Below are positions 35,129 through 43,372 of a stretch of DNA of 64,000 bases, one piece after another. The notes under the pieces are model-generated. The model did no database searches. It had not been told where the DNA came from and saw only the letters and a program-made list of their open reading frames with translations. Origin of the DNA: Halohasta litorea (GTDB lineage Archaea; Halobacteriota; Halobacteria; Halobacteriales; Haloferacaceae); the NCBI RefSeq assembly GCF_024494645.1, contig NZ_JANHDJ010000005.1, forward strand, positions 1 to 64,000, in the 5' to 3' direction. The position numbers and the translations under genes were made by a program. The first letter of the stretch is position 1; each line of letters starts with the position of its first letter.

Positions 35129-35417
35129 CTCTTCATCCACAGACACTCATTTGACCTGCGTTGCTTCTATTTTTGAGTTATGTGCCGTTCCACGAACGAG
35201 TGAGAATAGCTGGTACTGGTTTATAGCTTGAATTTCTAGATTTCGTATAGTTCGTTGGTTTGGGTAGGAGAATCCTTTGAACCGTACTTGGCAGGTGGAC
35301 AATCATCTGGGTAGTTTAAGTGGTAAGGCTACGTATTAGCTATTGTAAGCGGCCGAAAACCGCACTTGGGCGAGTTTGGATGTGTTCGAAACACCTCATC
35401 ATCCGCTGATGGATAGA
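35129..35417. other. Non-coding edge of the element
   Basis: About 290 bp between the TumE-like gene and the tRNA fragment without a coding frame. It is AT-rich on the left side and shows no inverted repeats that I can see. Integrase arm-type sites would be expected here or at the other end, but none can be assigned by eye. Confidence 0.4.
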
Positions 35418-35461
35418 GGCCTTTCGAGCCGAGGACCAGGGTTCGAATCCCTGATCGAGCA
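35418..35461 (+). other. Attachment site: 3' fragment of tRNA-Glu(UUC)
   Basis: Forty-four bases correspond to the tRNA-Glu 3' half. They include the anticodon loop CTTTCGA (anticodon TTC), the GCCGA side of the anticodon stem, the variable loop, a perfect T arm (CAGGG, TTCGAAT, CCCTG) and the acceptor strand ATCGAGC with discriminator A. The 5' half is missing: the upstream sequence does not pair to form D or acceptor arms. This is what integration into a tRNA gene leaves behind. An intact tRNA-Glu should flank the element further left. Confidence 0.8.
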
Positions 35462-35538
35462 TTCTCTCAGCACTGTTCCATTGAGCGAGGGCTCCGTCGA
35501 GCCAAAGTGACTTTATCAATGCCGTGAGACAATCAATC

Positions 35539-36003
35539 ATGACCGGCGAGGATATCGACGACGTCGACCGGGCGATCCTCCAGGCGCTCCAGGAGGACGC
35601 ACGGAATATGTCGTCGGGCGACATCGCGGAGCGAACGGGGACCTCCGGCAGTACAGTCCGCAAGCGTATTCAGCGGCTCGAAACCGACGAGATCATCAAA
35701 GGCTACAGCGCGGAGATTGATTATCAGAAATCCGGCTATCCGCTCCGAATGTTGCTGTTCTGTACGGCCACGATCCCCGAACGCGGGGAGCTGATTCCGG
35801 AGATCCTCGCCATCGACGGCGTCGTCTCGGTCCAGGAGCTCGTCACCGGCGAGCAGAACCTCCTGGTCATGGCTGTCGGGGAGACCGACAGCGACATTAC
35901 ACCAGTCGCCCAGGAGCTGCTCGATATGGGCCTGACCGTCGCCGACGAGGTGCTGGTCAGAAGCCACGAGACCACGCCGTTCGGCGGCTTCGACCCCGAG
36001 TAA
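35539..36003 (+). CDS. Lrp/AsnC-family transcriptional regulator
   Basis: The 154-residue product has an AsnC-type HTH (about 4-58; DDVDRAILQALQEDARNMSSGDIAER, GSTVRKRIQRLETDEII) and a C-terminal RAM-like domain (about 65-140). It is the first chromosomal gene after the attachment site. ATG 35539 is favoured over GTG 35524 by a TATA-like CTTTATC about 30 bp upstream. It is paralogous to the element-borne regulator at 19539-20027. Tail-to-tail with the amidohydrolase gene (10 bp apart). Its targets cannot be deduced; nearby carbon-uptake genes are possible. Confidence 0.9.
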   Translation: MTGEDIDDVDRAILQALQEDARNMSSGDIAERTGTSGSTVRKRIQRLETDEIIKGYSAEIDYQKSGYPLRMLLFCTATIPERGELIPEILAIDGVVSVQELVTGEQNLLVMAVGETDSDITPVAQELLDMGLTVADEVLVRSHETTPFGGFDPE

Positions 36004-36012
36004 TTCTGTCGC

Positions 36013-37029
36013 CTACAACACAACGCGGTCGACGTCGAGGGCGGTCGCCCGCCGCACAACCGCCTCGACCGGGTCGGCGGTCCCCACGAGGTTGTCCGAC
36101 TCGCCGTCCAGGACAAGCAGTGCCGCCCGGCGGCCGGGTTCGATGACGCCGCAGTCGAGCCCGGCGATCTCCGCGCCCGCGGTCGTCGCCATCCGGAGGA
36201 CCGCCCGTGAACTGACATCGAACTCCTTGGCCGTGTAGGCCATCTCACGGAACATCGACGGCTCGTTGAGCATGACGTTGTCCGTCCCCAGCGCGACAGT
36301 CGTGTGATCGAGCAGCTCGCCGATTGGCGGGCGGCCGACACCGAGCACGGAGTTCGCGCGGGGACAGACCGCGATCGGAATCGACTGCTCGTCGACGCGG
36401 TCGAGATGTGGCTGCTCCGCGTGGACCATATGAACGAGGAGCTCCGGTTCCAGATCGATCGCCGGGTGGATGTCCGTGGCGTCGGGTTCGCCCGCATGAA
36501 TCGCGAAGGGGGCCCCTGCCTCACGGACGGCAGCACGCTCGGCGGAGAAGTCGGCGTCGTTCGCGCCGCTCGCACCGAACCCGTCGGCGACCTCCAGGAC
36601 GGCAGGATCGTCACTGCCGAAGATGAACGCGTCGACGTCCCGCCCGTCTTCGGCCGCCCGGAGCGCCCGCGCGCCTTCGAGTCCCGACTCGCGGAAGTCG
36701 AGGAACGCCGCGGTTCCCGTCTGCTCCATGAATCCCATCGTTCGGCCCATCGCCTCGACCAGCTCCTCGCGGCTCGCGGCGGCCAGTCGTCGGTGTTTGC
36801 GGCTGTCGGGTGGAGCGACCGCCTCATCCAGCGAGAGGCCGACGGCGGCCTCCTTGGCGACAGAATCGCCGATGTGGGTGTGGGCGTTGACGAACGCGGG
36901 GAGGATGATGGCCGTCGAGTCGGTGTCGACCCGTTCGACGGCCTCGATCCGCCCGTCGTCGACCACGACACGGCCATCGATCGGTTCAAACGACGCTCCC
37001 GCAAGGATCGTTCCCTCGAACTGTTCCAT
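36013..37029 (-). CDS. Amidohydrolase-family deaminase/hydrolase
   Basis: The 338-residue product has metal-binding motifs of the amidohydrolase superfamily: NAHTHIGD (HxH, about 55-60), FAIHAGE (about 187), LVHMVHA (about 213) and ALGTDNVML (Asp near 265). This fits the cytosine deaminase/MTA-SAH deaminase-like subgroup, but the substrate is unclear. ATG 37029 (MEQFEGTILAGA) begins the conserved N-terminal beta strand. The frame is open 84 codons further upstream with arginine-rich, non-conserved sequence, so the later start is better. Confidence 0.85.
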   Translation of the reverse strand: MEQFEGTILAGASFEPIDGRVVVDDGRIEAVERVDTDSTAIILPAFVNAHTHIGDSVAKEAAVGLSLDEAVAPPDSRKHRRLAAASREELVEAMGRTMGFMEQTGTAAFLDFRESGLEGARALRAAEDGRDVDAFIFGSDDPAVLEVADGFGASGANDADFSAERAAVREAGAPFAIHAGEPDATDIHPAIDLEPELLVHMVHAEQPHLDRVDEQSIPIAVCPRANSVLGVGRPPIGELLDHTTVALGTDNVMLNEPSMFREMAYTAKEFDVSSRAVLRMATTAGAEIAGLDCGVIEPGRRAALLVLDGESDNLVGTADPVEAVVRRATALDVDRVVL

Positions 37030-37181
37030 ACAGTGTGGCGCAGTCGGATCACGATATGGGTTTCTATATCTGAATATCGAACAGATCGGTAGAATTATGT
37101 CCGAATGGAGACCGATATGACTTCGAACAGGTGATTTCGAGTGGACCAACCGACCGGTCGAAAAAAAGAGGGTGCGTCCGG

Positions 37182-37862
37182 ATGACTGACGACGGTCTCG
37201 ACTCGCTTTTGGCGGGACTCGACGCGCAGACTCGATCTCCCGCCGAAGATGGTCGTGTGGACGCCGAATCGGGGACTGCACTCGTCGTGTCGTGTTCGAT
37301 GAGTCACCGGCCGGAGCTGTCGCTGTGGCCGATCGATTCCTCCTGGACCACCCACCGGGTCACGACACTCGGCGGCGTGAGCTGGCGCAGCCGGGACGGC
37401 CAGCGGGTCGTCGACGGGACGGTGACCCATCTCGTTGACGAGCGTGACGTCAGCGCCGTGATCGTCGTCGGACACACCCAGTGTGAGGTGATCGCTGACC
37501 TCTACGAGCGATGGCTCGCCCCGCCCACACGGGAGCCAGCGGGGATCGAGTCACGGTTCGGGCCACTGGAGTCGGTTGTCGACGACGCCGTCGAGGCTGG
37601 CGTTGTTGATCGGACGACGCCGCTTCGCTCTGCACGCCACCGCCTCGTCGAGTGTACCGTCGTTCGGGGGGTCGAACTGTTGGCCGAACAGCTCCCGTCG
37701 ACGATCACCGTCGCGGGCTACGTGCACGATCAGGACGGCGTCTACGGCACGTTCCCCGGAAAGCGGTATCTGGTGGCTGTCGACGGCGACACTGACACTG
37801 CCGAACTCGCTGCCAGACTCCCTGACGACGAGTCGATCCCCGTCGGGAGTCTGTGTCAGTGA
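37182..37862 (+). CDS. Beta-carbonic-anhydrase-like protein with altered active site
   Basis: The 226-residue product has the beta-CA Zn-ligand pattern: Cys38 in VVSCSMSHRP, then His98 and Cys101 in VVGHTQC. The usual CxDxR motif reads CSMSHR: the Asp that pairs with Arg and gates the zinc is replaced by Met40, and Arg is shifted one place. The spacing and fold-associated segments (ELSLWPIDSS, HLVDERDVSAVIVVGH) are kept. It may be a non-catalytic or modified enzyme. Located 211 bp upstream of dabB on the same strand, it probably functions with the DabAB bicarbonate/CO2 system. ATG 37182 is preferred over GTG 37131. Confidence 0.75.
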   Translation: MTDDGLDSLLAGLDAQTRSPAEDGRVDAESGTALVVSCSMSHRPELSLWPIDSSWTTHRVTTLGGVSWRSRDGQRVVDGTVTHLVDERDVSAVIVVGHTQCEVIADLYERWLAPPTREPAGIESRFGPLESVVDDAVEAGVVDRTTPLRSARHRLVECTVVRGVELLAEQLPSTITVAGYVHDQDGVYGTFPGKRYLVAVDGDTDTAELAARLPDDESIPVGSLCQ

Positions 37863-37964
37863 GAGTCCCCGGCTATCCGTCGACCGATTACCACGTCTGT
37901 GAGAACAAAAAACATAATGTTCTTTGATGCTATTTTTGCCGAACAATCTGGGAGGATAAAAGGA

Positions 37965-37972
37965 TTTAATAC
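37965..37972 (+). promoter_or_regulatory. Possible TATA box upstream of dabB
   Basis: TTTAATAC, preceded by purine-rich AAAAGGA resembling a BRE, lies about 100 bp before the dabB start in an AT-rich gap of the otherwise GC-rich half. It would give a leader of roughly 75 nt, longer than usual for haloarchaea. Confidence 0.35.
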
Positions 37973-38073
37973 ACAGTTTGTTCGTATAGAGTAGTGAAGG
38001 CGACGGCCTCCATTCAACCGGGTGTTTCGCAACGCGCCCGGTTGTCGCAGGCGGTCGGTGACAGAACCAAACG

Positions 38074-39564
38074 ATGAACCAACAGGATCAGCTGACGACG
38101 GTTGGATCGCTTCCGAACAGGACGCCATCGACGGGGCCACTCCCGGCGACGCTTACGCGGGTCGTCTGGCTGCTGTGGGTCGCGGCACTGGGTGTACTCG
38201 GCCTGCGGGTTGCGACCGGCGAGAGCTGGTCGTTGGCGGGTGTGATCGCCGTTGATGGCCTGACAGTCGTGATGTGGGTGGCGGTGACCTTTTTCAGCGG
38301 AATCGTTCACAGCTACTCGCGCCGGTATCTGGCCGCCCACGACCGCGTCGATCGGTTTTTCGCCACCGTCTTTGGCTTCACGCTGGTCGTCCTGGCACTG
38401 GTCGCGGCCGACCATATCGCGCTGTTCGCGCTGGCGTGGGTGGCGATGGGCCTGCTGATGGCCGAGTTGATCGGCCACGTGGAGGGATGGCCGCAGGCAC
38501 AGGCGGCGGCCTCGCTGGCCCGTCGCTACTTCCTCGCCAGCGGCGGGCTGCTGGCCGTTGCCCTTGCCGTGCTGTGGTCGGCGACCGGCACAACCACCGT
38601 CTCCGGAATCGCGGCGGCGGCAGACACGATCCCGCAGACGATGTGGCTCGTCGCCGCGGGCACGCTCCTGTTGGCGGCGATGATCCAGTCGGCGCTGGTG
38701 CCGTTCCACACCTGGCTGTTGGCCTCGATGACCGCCCCGACTCCGGCGTCGGCGCTGATGCACGCCGGGTTCGTCAACGCTGGCGGGGTGCTGCTGGTTC
38801 GCTTCGCGCCCGTGATCTCGGTCGACGCCGGGTTCATGCTGCTGGTCGTGGCCGTCGGCGCGGCCAGCGCGCTGGGCGGCAAGCTCCTGAAATCCGTCCA
38901 GGCCGATATCAAAAGCCAGCTCGGCTGTTCGACGGTCGGCCAGATGGGGTTCATGATCATGCAGGCGGGGCTGGGATTTTTCGGCGCGGCGATCACCCAC
39001 CTCGTACTCCACGGCTTTTATAAGGCCTACCAGTTCCTCTCGGCGGGCGAGGCGGTCGATCAGACCAGCCCGACCGACACCGGCCACGCTCCCGACTCGC
39101 TCGGCGCGGTCGGCTTCGTCGTCACCGTGCTGACGGCGCTGGCCGGTGGCGTTCTGTTCGCCGTTCTCACCGGCAAGGGAACGAGCCTCGACAGCGGCCT
39201 CCTGTTGGCGCTTTTGGTCGTGTTGACGACGCTGCATGCGACCCGCAACGCTCTCGCCCAAACATCGGTCCCACTGTCAGCGCGCTACGGCCTCATCCCA
39301 CTGGTGTTCCTGCCCGCCATCACGCTTTATGCGGCGGCATACAACGCCATCGCGGGCGTGATGAGCGGGACGATGCTCGTTTCGGCCCCCGCAGAGCTGA
39401 CAGTCGTCCACGGCCTCGTCGCGGCGGCATTCGGGGTCGCCTACATCGCAATCGAGACCGGCCTCTACCAGCGCAGCCAGCGACTGTATGTCGCCCTCCT
39501 GAACGCAACTCAGCCACCAGCCAGCACTGTCCTGACTTCCACGGAGGACTACAATGAGTACTAA
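38074..39564 (+). CDS. dabB: DabB-like membrane subunit of an inorganic-carbon transporter
   Basis: The 496-residue product is a NuoL/NdhF-type (proton-conducting antiporter) membrane protein with about 13 helices. It includes VTFFSGIVHSYSRRYL, LVPFHTWLLASMTAPTPASALMHAGFVNAGG (TM7-like) and STVGQMGFMIMQ. Alone it could be taken for a complex I or Mrp subunit. It overlaps by 11 bp the gene for a DabA-type protein, which is the diagnostic partner. DabAB energises bicarbonate or CO2 capture with cation flux. No other Nuo or Mrp subunit genes are nearby, which supports DabB. Confidence 0.88.
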   Translation: MNQQDQLTTVGSLPNRTPSTGPLPATLTRVVWLLWVAALGVLGLRVATGESWSLAGVIAVDGLTVVMWVAVTFFSGIVHSYSRRYLAAHDRVDRFFATVFGFTLVVLALVAADHIALFALAWVAMGLLMAELIGHVEGWPQAQAAASLARRYFLASGGLLAVALAVLWSATGTTTVSGIAAAADTIPQTMWLVAAGTLLLAAMIQSALVPFHTWLLASMTAPTPASALMHAGFVNAGGVLLVRFAPVISVDAGFMLLVVAVGAASALGGKLLKSVQADIKSQLGCSTVGQMGFMIMQAGLGFFGAAITHLVLHGFYKAYQFLSAGEAVDQTSPTDTGHAPDSLGAVGFVVTVLTALAGGVLFAVLTGKGTSLDSGLLLALLVVLTTLHATRNALAQTSVPLSARYGLIPLVFLPAITLYAAAYNAIAGVMSGTMLVSAPAELTVVHGLVAAAFGVAYIAIETGLYQRSQRLYVALLNATQPPASTVLTSTEDYNEY

Positions 39565-41983
39565 CACCACGATCGAAGACAGCATCGACCACGCAGCAAC
39601 CGCGGTCGGCGCGGCGTGGCCGCTCCCCTCCTTTGTGACGGCCAACCCGCTGGCCGGTTTCGAGGACCGACCGTTCCACGAGGCCGCCGCCGAGGCCGAG
39701 CGGCTGTTCGGCAGCGACGGCTACCCCAGTGCTGAGGTGTTCCAGGCGGCCTTCGACGAGGGACTCATCGAGCGCGAGCTCCTGGAGACCGAACTCGCCG
39801 ACTACGGCTACGACGCCTCGCCCGAGGCGCTGCTGGAGCAGCTGGCTGCGGCCGATGCCGACGCCGAAACCACGGACTCCGGTGACGACCCCCAGCAGCC
39901 GGTCGATCACCTGCTGACCAAGTGGCTGGCGGCGTTCCTCGACCAGGGCCACACCGAGTGGTCGATGCCGAACCGCGAGGACGGCTTTTATAACGCATTC
40001 CGCGCAGTGGCTCGCCACGACGGCGAGATTCCCGACAGCCGAACGATTGCCGACCTGCCCGAAGACCCGATTGCGGCCATTCAAGAGGTCCTCGCCGAGC
40101 ACCACATCGGCGACTGGTCGGCGATCTTCGAGTACCACCTGACGGCGCTGCCGGGGTGGACCGGACTCATCAAACAGCAGGCCGACGGCGGGGACGCCTG
40201 GCAGTCGGCGTATCCGATCTCGTTGGCCGACTACCTCGCGGTCCGTCTCGTCGTGGCTGATCTCCTGGACGCCCCCATCGAGCCACCGGCCGAGTGGGCT
40301 GCGAGCGACGAACCGAGCGACGGGGTTCCGCTGGCCGAAATCTGGCTAACTGCGTGGGAGCGCAGCTACCGCGGGGAACTGGTCGAGGCCGTCGCCGAAG
40401 CCAGCCAGTCGCAGGCTGATTCCGGCGACGATGGCCGCCCGGACGCACAACTCGTCTTCTGTATCGACACCCGCTCGGAGATTATCCGCCGCCACATCGA
40501 ATCGACTGGCAACTACGAAACCCACGGCTACGCCGGCTTCTTCGGCGTTCCGATGCGCTACGAGGGGTACGACTCCGAGGTGAGCGTCGATGCCTGTCCG
40601 CCGATCGTCGACGCTCAGCACCGCATCACTGACCGCCCCACGGCGGGCCACGACAGCAAACACGACGCCCACGACCGCTGGCACGACGCCCTCGGGATGG
40701 GCAAAGACGTCGTCAAAGCGCTCAAATCCAACGCTGCGACGGCTTTCAGTTTCGTCGAGAGTGCTGGCGCTGGCTACGGGGCCGCGCTGGCTGCCAAAAC
40801 GCTGGTGCCCGACCGCTTTGCGGCGGCCAAAGATGCGGCCGACAGCGCGCCACACGCCCACGAGTTCTGCGAGCCATCGGTCGACTACAACCCCGACGGG
40901 GTACACGAGCTCCGCGAGGGGCTGACCCACGAGGAAAAAGTCGAGTACGCCGAAACAGCCTTCGAGTTCATGGGCTGGGAACAGTTCGCTCGCCTCGTCG
41001 TCTTCACCGGCCACGCCAGCGAGACGTCGAACAACCCCTTCGACGCAAGCCTCGACTGCGGGGCCTGCGCCGGCAACCCCGGCGGGCCGAGCGCCCGGGT
41101 GCTGGCGGCGATCTGCAACGACGAGGACGTGAAAGACGCACTCCGTGCCCACGGCCACGATATCCCGGAGGACACCGTCTTCCTCGCCGCCGAGCACAAC
41201 ACGACGACCGACGAGATCACGCTGTACGACAGCGCGGTCCCCGAGAGCCACGCCGACGATCTCGACGGGCTACAGGCCGATCTCGAAACGGCTCGCGCTG
41301 GAGCAGCCACCGAGCGCGCCGACTCGCTGGGCGCAGGCGGCGACGGTGTCGCAGCGACCGACCGCCGCGCGGCCGACTGGGCCGAGACCCGCCCCGAGTG
41401 GGGGCTGGCTGGCAATGCTGGCTTCGTCGTCGGGCCGCGCGATCTCACGGCCGACTACGACCTCGACGGCCGGGCGTTCCTCCACTCCTACGACTGGGCG
41501 ACCGATCCCGACGGCGAGGCCCTTGAAGCGATCATGGCCGGGCCGATGGTCGTCACCCAGTGGATCAACAACCAGTACTACTTCGCTACCGTCGACACCG
41601 CGGCCTTCGGCAGCGGCTCGAAAGTCACCCACAACCCGGTCGGCAACGTCGGCGTCTATCAGGGCAACGGCGGTGACCTGATGACCGGCCTGCCGCTCCA
41701 GTCGGTGATGGCCGCCGACGGCCAGCCCCACCACCAGCCGCTCCGCCTCTCGACGGTGATCCACGCACCTGTCGAACGCGTGACCGAGATCCTCACCGAC
41801 AACGAGAACGTCGCCGAACTCCTGGACAACGGTTGGCTCTCGCTGACGGTCGTCGACCCAACCCAGGATCACAGCGCATTCCACTATGCGGGCGACCTCG
41901 AATGGACCGCTGTGGATGCCGACGAACGGATCACGGAGCCGATAGCGACGACGACGAGAGTAGCTCCCACTGCCGACGACTAG
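39554..41983 (+). CDS. dabA: DabA-like zinc subunit of an inorganic-carbon transporter (UPF0753/DUF2309)
   Basis: The 809-residue product is a UPF0753/DUF2309 (PF10070) protein. The metal ligands described for bacterial DabA can be mapped: Cys303 and Asp305 (LVFCIDTRSEIIRRH), His487 (FTGHASETSNNP) and Cys502 (LDCGACAGNPGG); the His-to-Cys spacing of 15 equals that of the bacterial protein. DabA is a cytoplasmic beta-CA-like protein that works with DabB to trap inorganic carbon. The start (ATG 39554, MSTNTTIEDS) overlaps dabB, so the two are coupled. The N-terminal CoA-binding-like motif SFVTANPLAGF is conserved. Confidence 0.92.
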   Translation: MSTNTTIEDSIDHAATAVGAAWPLPSFVTANPLAGFEDRPFHEAAAEAERLFGSDGYPSAEVFQAAFDEGLIERELLETELADYGYDASPEALLEQLAAADADAETTDSGDDPQQPVDHLLTKWLAAFLDQGHTEWSMPNREDGFYNAFRAVARHDGEIPDSRTIADLPEDPIAAIQEVLAEHHIGDWSAIFEYHLTALPGWTGLIKQQADGGDAWQSAYPISLADYLAVRLVVADLLDAPIEPPAEWAASDEPSDGVPLAEIWLTAWERSYRGELVEAVAEASQSQADSGDDGRPDAQLVFCIDTRSEIIRRHIESTGNYETHGYAGFFGVPMRYEGYDSEVSVDACPPIVDAQHRITDRPTAGHDSKHDAHDRWHDALGMGKDVVKALKSNAATAFSFVESAGAGYGAALAAKTLVPDRFAAAKDAADSAPHAHEFCEPSVDYNPDGVHELREGLTHEEKVEYAETAFEFMGWEQFARLVVFTGHASETSNNPFDASLDCGACAGNPGGPSARVLAAICNDEDVKDALRAHGHDIPEDTVFLAAEHNTTTDEITLYDSAVPESHADDLDGLQADLETARAGAATERADSLGAGGDGVAATDRRAADWAETRPEWGLAGNAGFVVGPRDLTADYDLDGRAFLHSYDWATDPDGEALEAIMAGPMVVTQWINNQYYFATVDTAAFGSGSKVTHNPVGNVGVYQGNGGDLMTGLPLQSVMAADGQPHHQPLRLSTVIHAPVERVTEILTDNENVAELLDNGWLSLTVVDPTQDHSAFHYAGDLEWTAVDADERITEPIATTTRVAPTADD

Positions 41984-42017
41984 CCTCGCTGACGCCTCGC
42001 CAGCGTACGGCCCCCAC

Positions 42018-42326
42018 TTACCCGTCACAACAGACGGTGTAGAACACGTCGCTCGTCAGGACAGTTTCGAGTTGGTCGCCGAGTTCCGCGGCTGACTCGT
42101 AGGGACCGAACTTGCTCACTGTCTCGCCGTCGGCTCGGAGCGTAAGCAGCCAGTGGGCCGCCTCCTCGGGGCCCTCGTACTGGCTGATTTCGAGTTCTCG
42201 GTCGGGGAGAGTGATCCGGTAGCCGTCGGCAGTCTCGGTGAGCGTCCAGGAGACAGTCGCATCGAGGGTTTTGTCGACCGTGGTGCGAACCTGCTCCTCG
42301 ACTGCTGATCGGCTGTCGACGGCCAT
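42018..42326 (-). CDS. Small conserved haloarchaeal protein, unknown function
   Basis: The 102-residue acidic protein (MAVDSRSAVEEQVRTTVDKT) has a central beta-rich region (VSWTLTETADGYRITLPDRE, EISQYEGPEEAAHWLLTLR) and ends FYTVCCDG with a Cys pair. I do not recognise a characterised family. It is convergent with dabA (34 bp) and divergent from the DUF6360-like gene, so it probably has its own promoter in the 63-bp gap. Confidence 0.6.
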   Translation of the reverse strand: MAVDSRSAVEEQVRTTVDKTLDATVSWTLTETADGYRITLPDRELEISQYEGPEEAAHWLLTLRADGETVSKFGPYESAAELGDQLETVLTSDVFYTVCCDG

Positions 42327-42389
42327 TATCGAATTGATCGTGCTCCCAACCCATAAAGGCTCAAGAGTCAGCCCGTCTTTGGTCCCCCT

Positions 42390-42683
42390 ATGTCCGACCG
42401 ACTCCTCTCAGTCAACGCCTACACGACCCTCGACCTGATCGACGGCGAGGCCGAGGCCCACGACTTTACCGAATCGGCCTATGCCGTCGTCAACGCCACC
42501 GCGCCGCGAAAGAAGCCCGACCACGTCAAACTGGAACTGGAGCTCGACAACGCCGAGTTGGAGCACCTTCCGGCCCACGCCGACCGTGTTCGGCTTACGC
42601 CGGAGCAGGCCCGCGAGCTGGCCTCGGAGCTCGAACGGTACGCCGCCAAAGTCGACTCGTATCTCGACGAAAGCGAGGATTAG
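42390..42683 (+). CDS. DUF6360-type small haloarchaeal protein
   Basis: The 97-residue product (MSDRLLSVNAYTTLDLID, then VKLELELDNAELEHLPAHAD, LTPEQARELASELERYAAKV) matches what I know as the DUF6360 family, a conserved haloarchaeal protein of unknown function. It contains a beta-rich core followed by a helix. It ends four bases inside the 3' end of the convergent next gene. Confidence 0.75.
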   Translation: MSDRLLSVNAYTTLDLIDGEAEAHDFTESAYAVVNATAPRKKPDHVKLELELDNAELEHLPAHADRVRLTPEQARELASELERYAAKVDSYLDESED

Positions 42684-43078
42684 GGCTCCCAGTCGACGCG
42701 CTCGCGCCACTCGTCCTGTTGTTCGCTCTCGGTGATGTGGTGGTCGCCGTCTGCGAGGTCGGCCCGGATCCGGTCGTCGAAGTCGGTGATATCCGAGAGA
42801 AAGCCGTGGCGGAACGTCTCGACGACCTCGTAGGTCCACATATCGTCGACCGCCCCGGAGGGGAGATGCTTCTCGCGGAGTTCGTCGGCGAACTCCTCGT
42901 GGCCCGCCTCGCGGAGGGCCTCCTCGGCGCGGGCGAGTTTGTCCATCGCGCGGCCGACTTTGTGGTGGAACGCGAGAAGGTCGCCGAACCCCTGATAAAT
43001 GTGTTCGGTCGCGTGCTGGATGTCGTGGAGGGCTTTCTTTTCGGCCGCCGAGAGATCAGGGTCGTCCTGGTCAGCCAT
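42680..43078 (-). CDS. Conserved haloarchaeal helical protein, unknown function
   Basis: The 132-residue, strongly acidic product is predicted to be mostly helical (SAAEKKALHDIQHATEHIYQ, GFGDLLAFHHKVGRAMDKLARAEEALREAG). It ends with a His/Glu-rich tail. No catalytic motif or membrane segment is visible. It overlaps the end of the DUF6360-like gene by four bases in the opposite direction. Confidence 0.65.
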   Translation of the reverse strand: MADQDDPDLSAAEKKALHDIQHATEHIYQGFGDLLAFHHKVGRAMDKLARAEEALREAGHEEFADELREKHLPSGAVDDMWTYEVVETFRHGFLSDITDFDDRIRADLADGDHHITESEQQDEWRERVDWEP

Positions 43079-43372
43079 AGGCTTGTCTTGGGGCTTGCGA
43101 GCTAAAGGGCTGATTCAGGCACCGAGACAGGTCTGTCGACACAGAACGTCGGACAGAAAAGCAGTGACCGTCGACCAACGCAGATCGGTCTGAGAGGCAG
43201 TTATATCAGCGAAATACGGTTATCAGGGAGTTGTATTCACTATTATTTCAAAAACTTTTTCCATGCAGGAATCAATATCCGAATCCGTTATGAACCGTGA
43301 TACGCACCAGCTATGGCTGCGTACCGGGTCTTTCAACAACTCCTCACGCGCCAGTTCAACGAGGGGTGAGTA

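Noticed and set aside
35736-37052. 438-codon minus-strand frame over the amidohydrolase
   Set aside because: Ser/Arg-rich shadow in another frame of the same strand; the real gene with HxH motifs occupies 36013-37029.
38014-39261. 415-codon frame antisense to dabB
   Set aside because: Shadow of a GC-rich gene; the protein is Arg/Gln/His-rich without family motifs, while the plus strand encodes a complete DabB.
38074-39564. Complex I or Mrp antiporter subunit
   Set aside because: The family is shared, but no other Nuo or Mrp genes are present and the overlap with a DabA-type gene identifies DabB.
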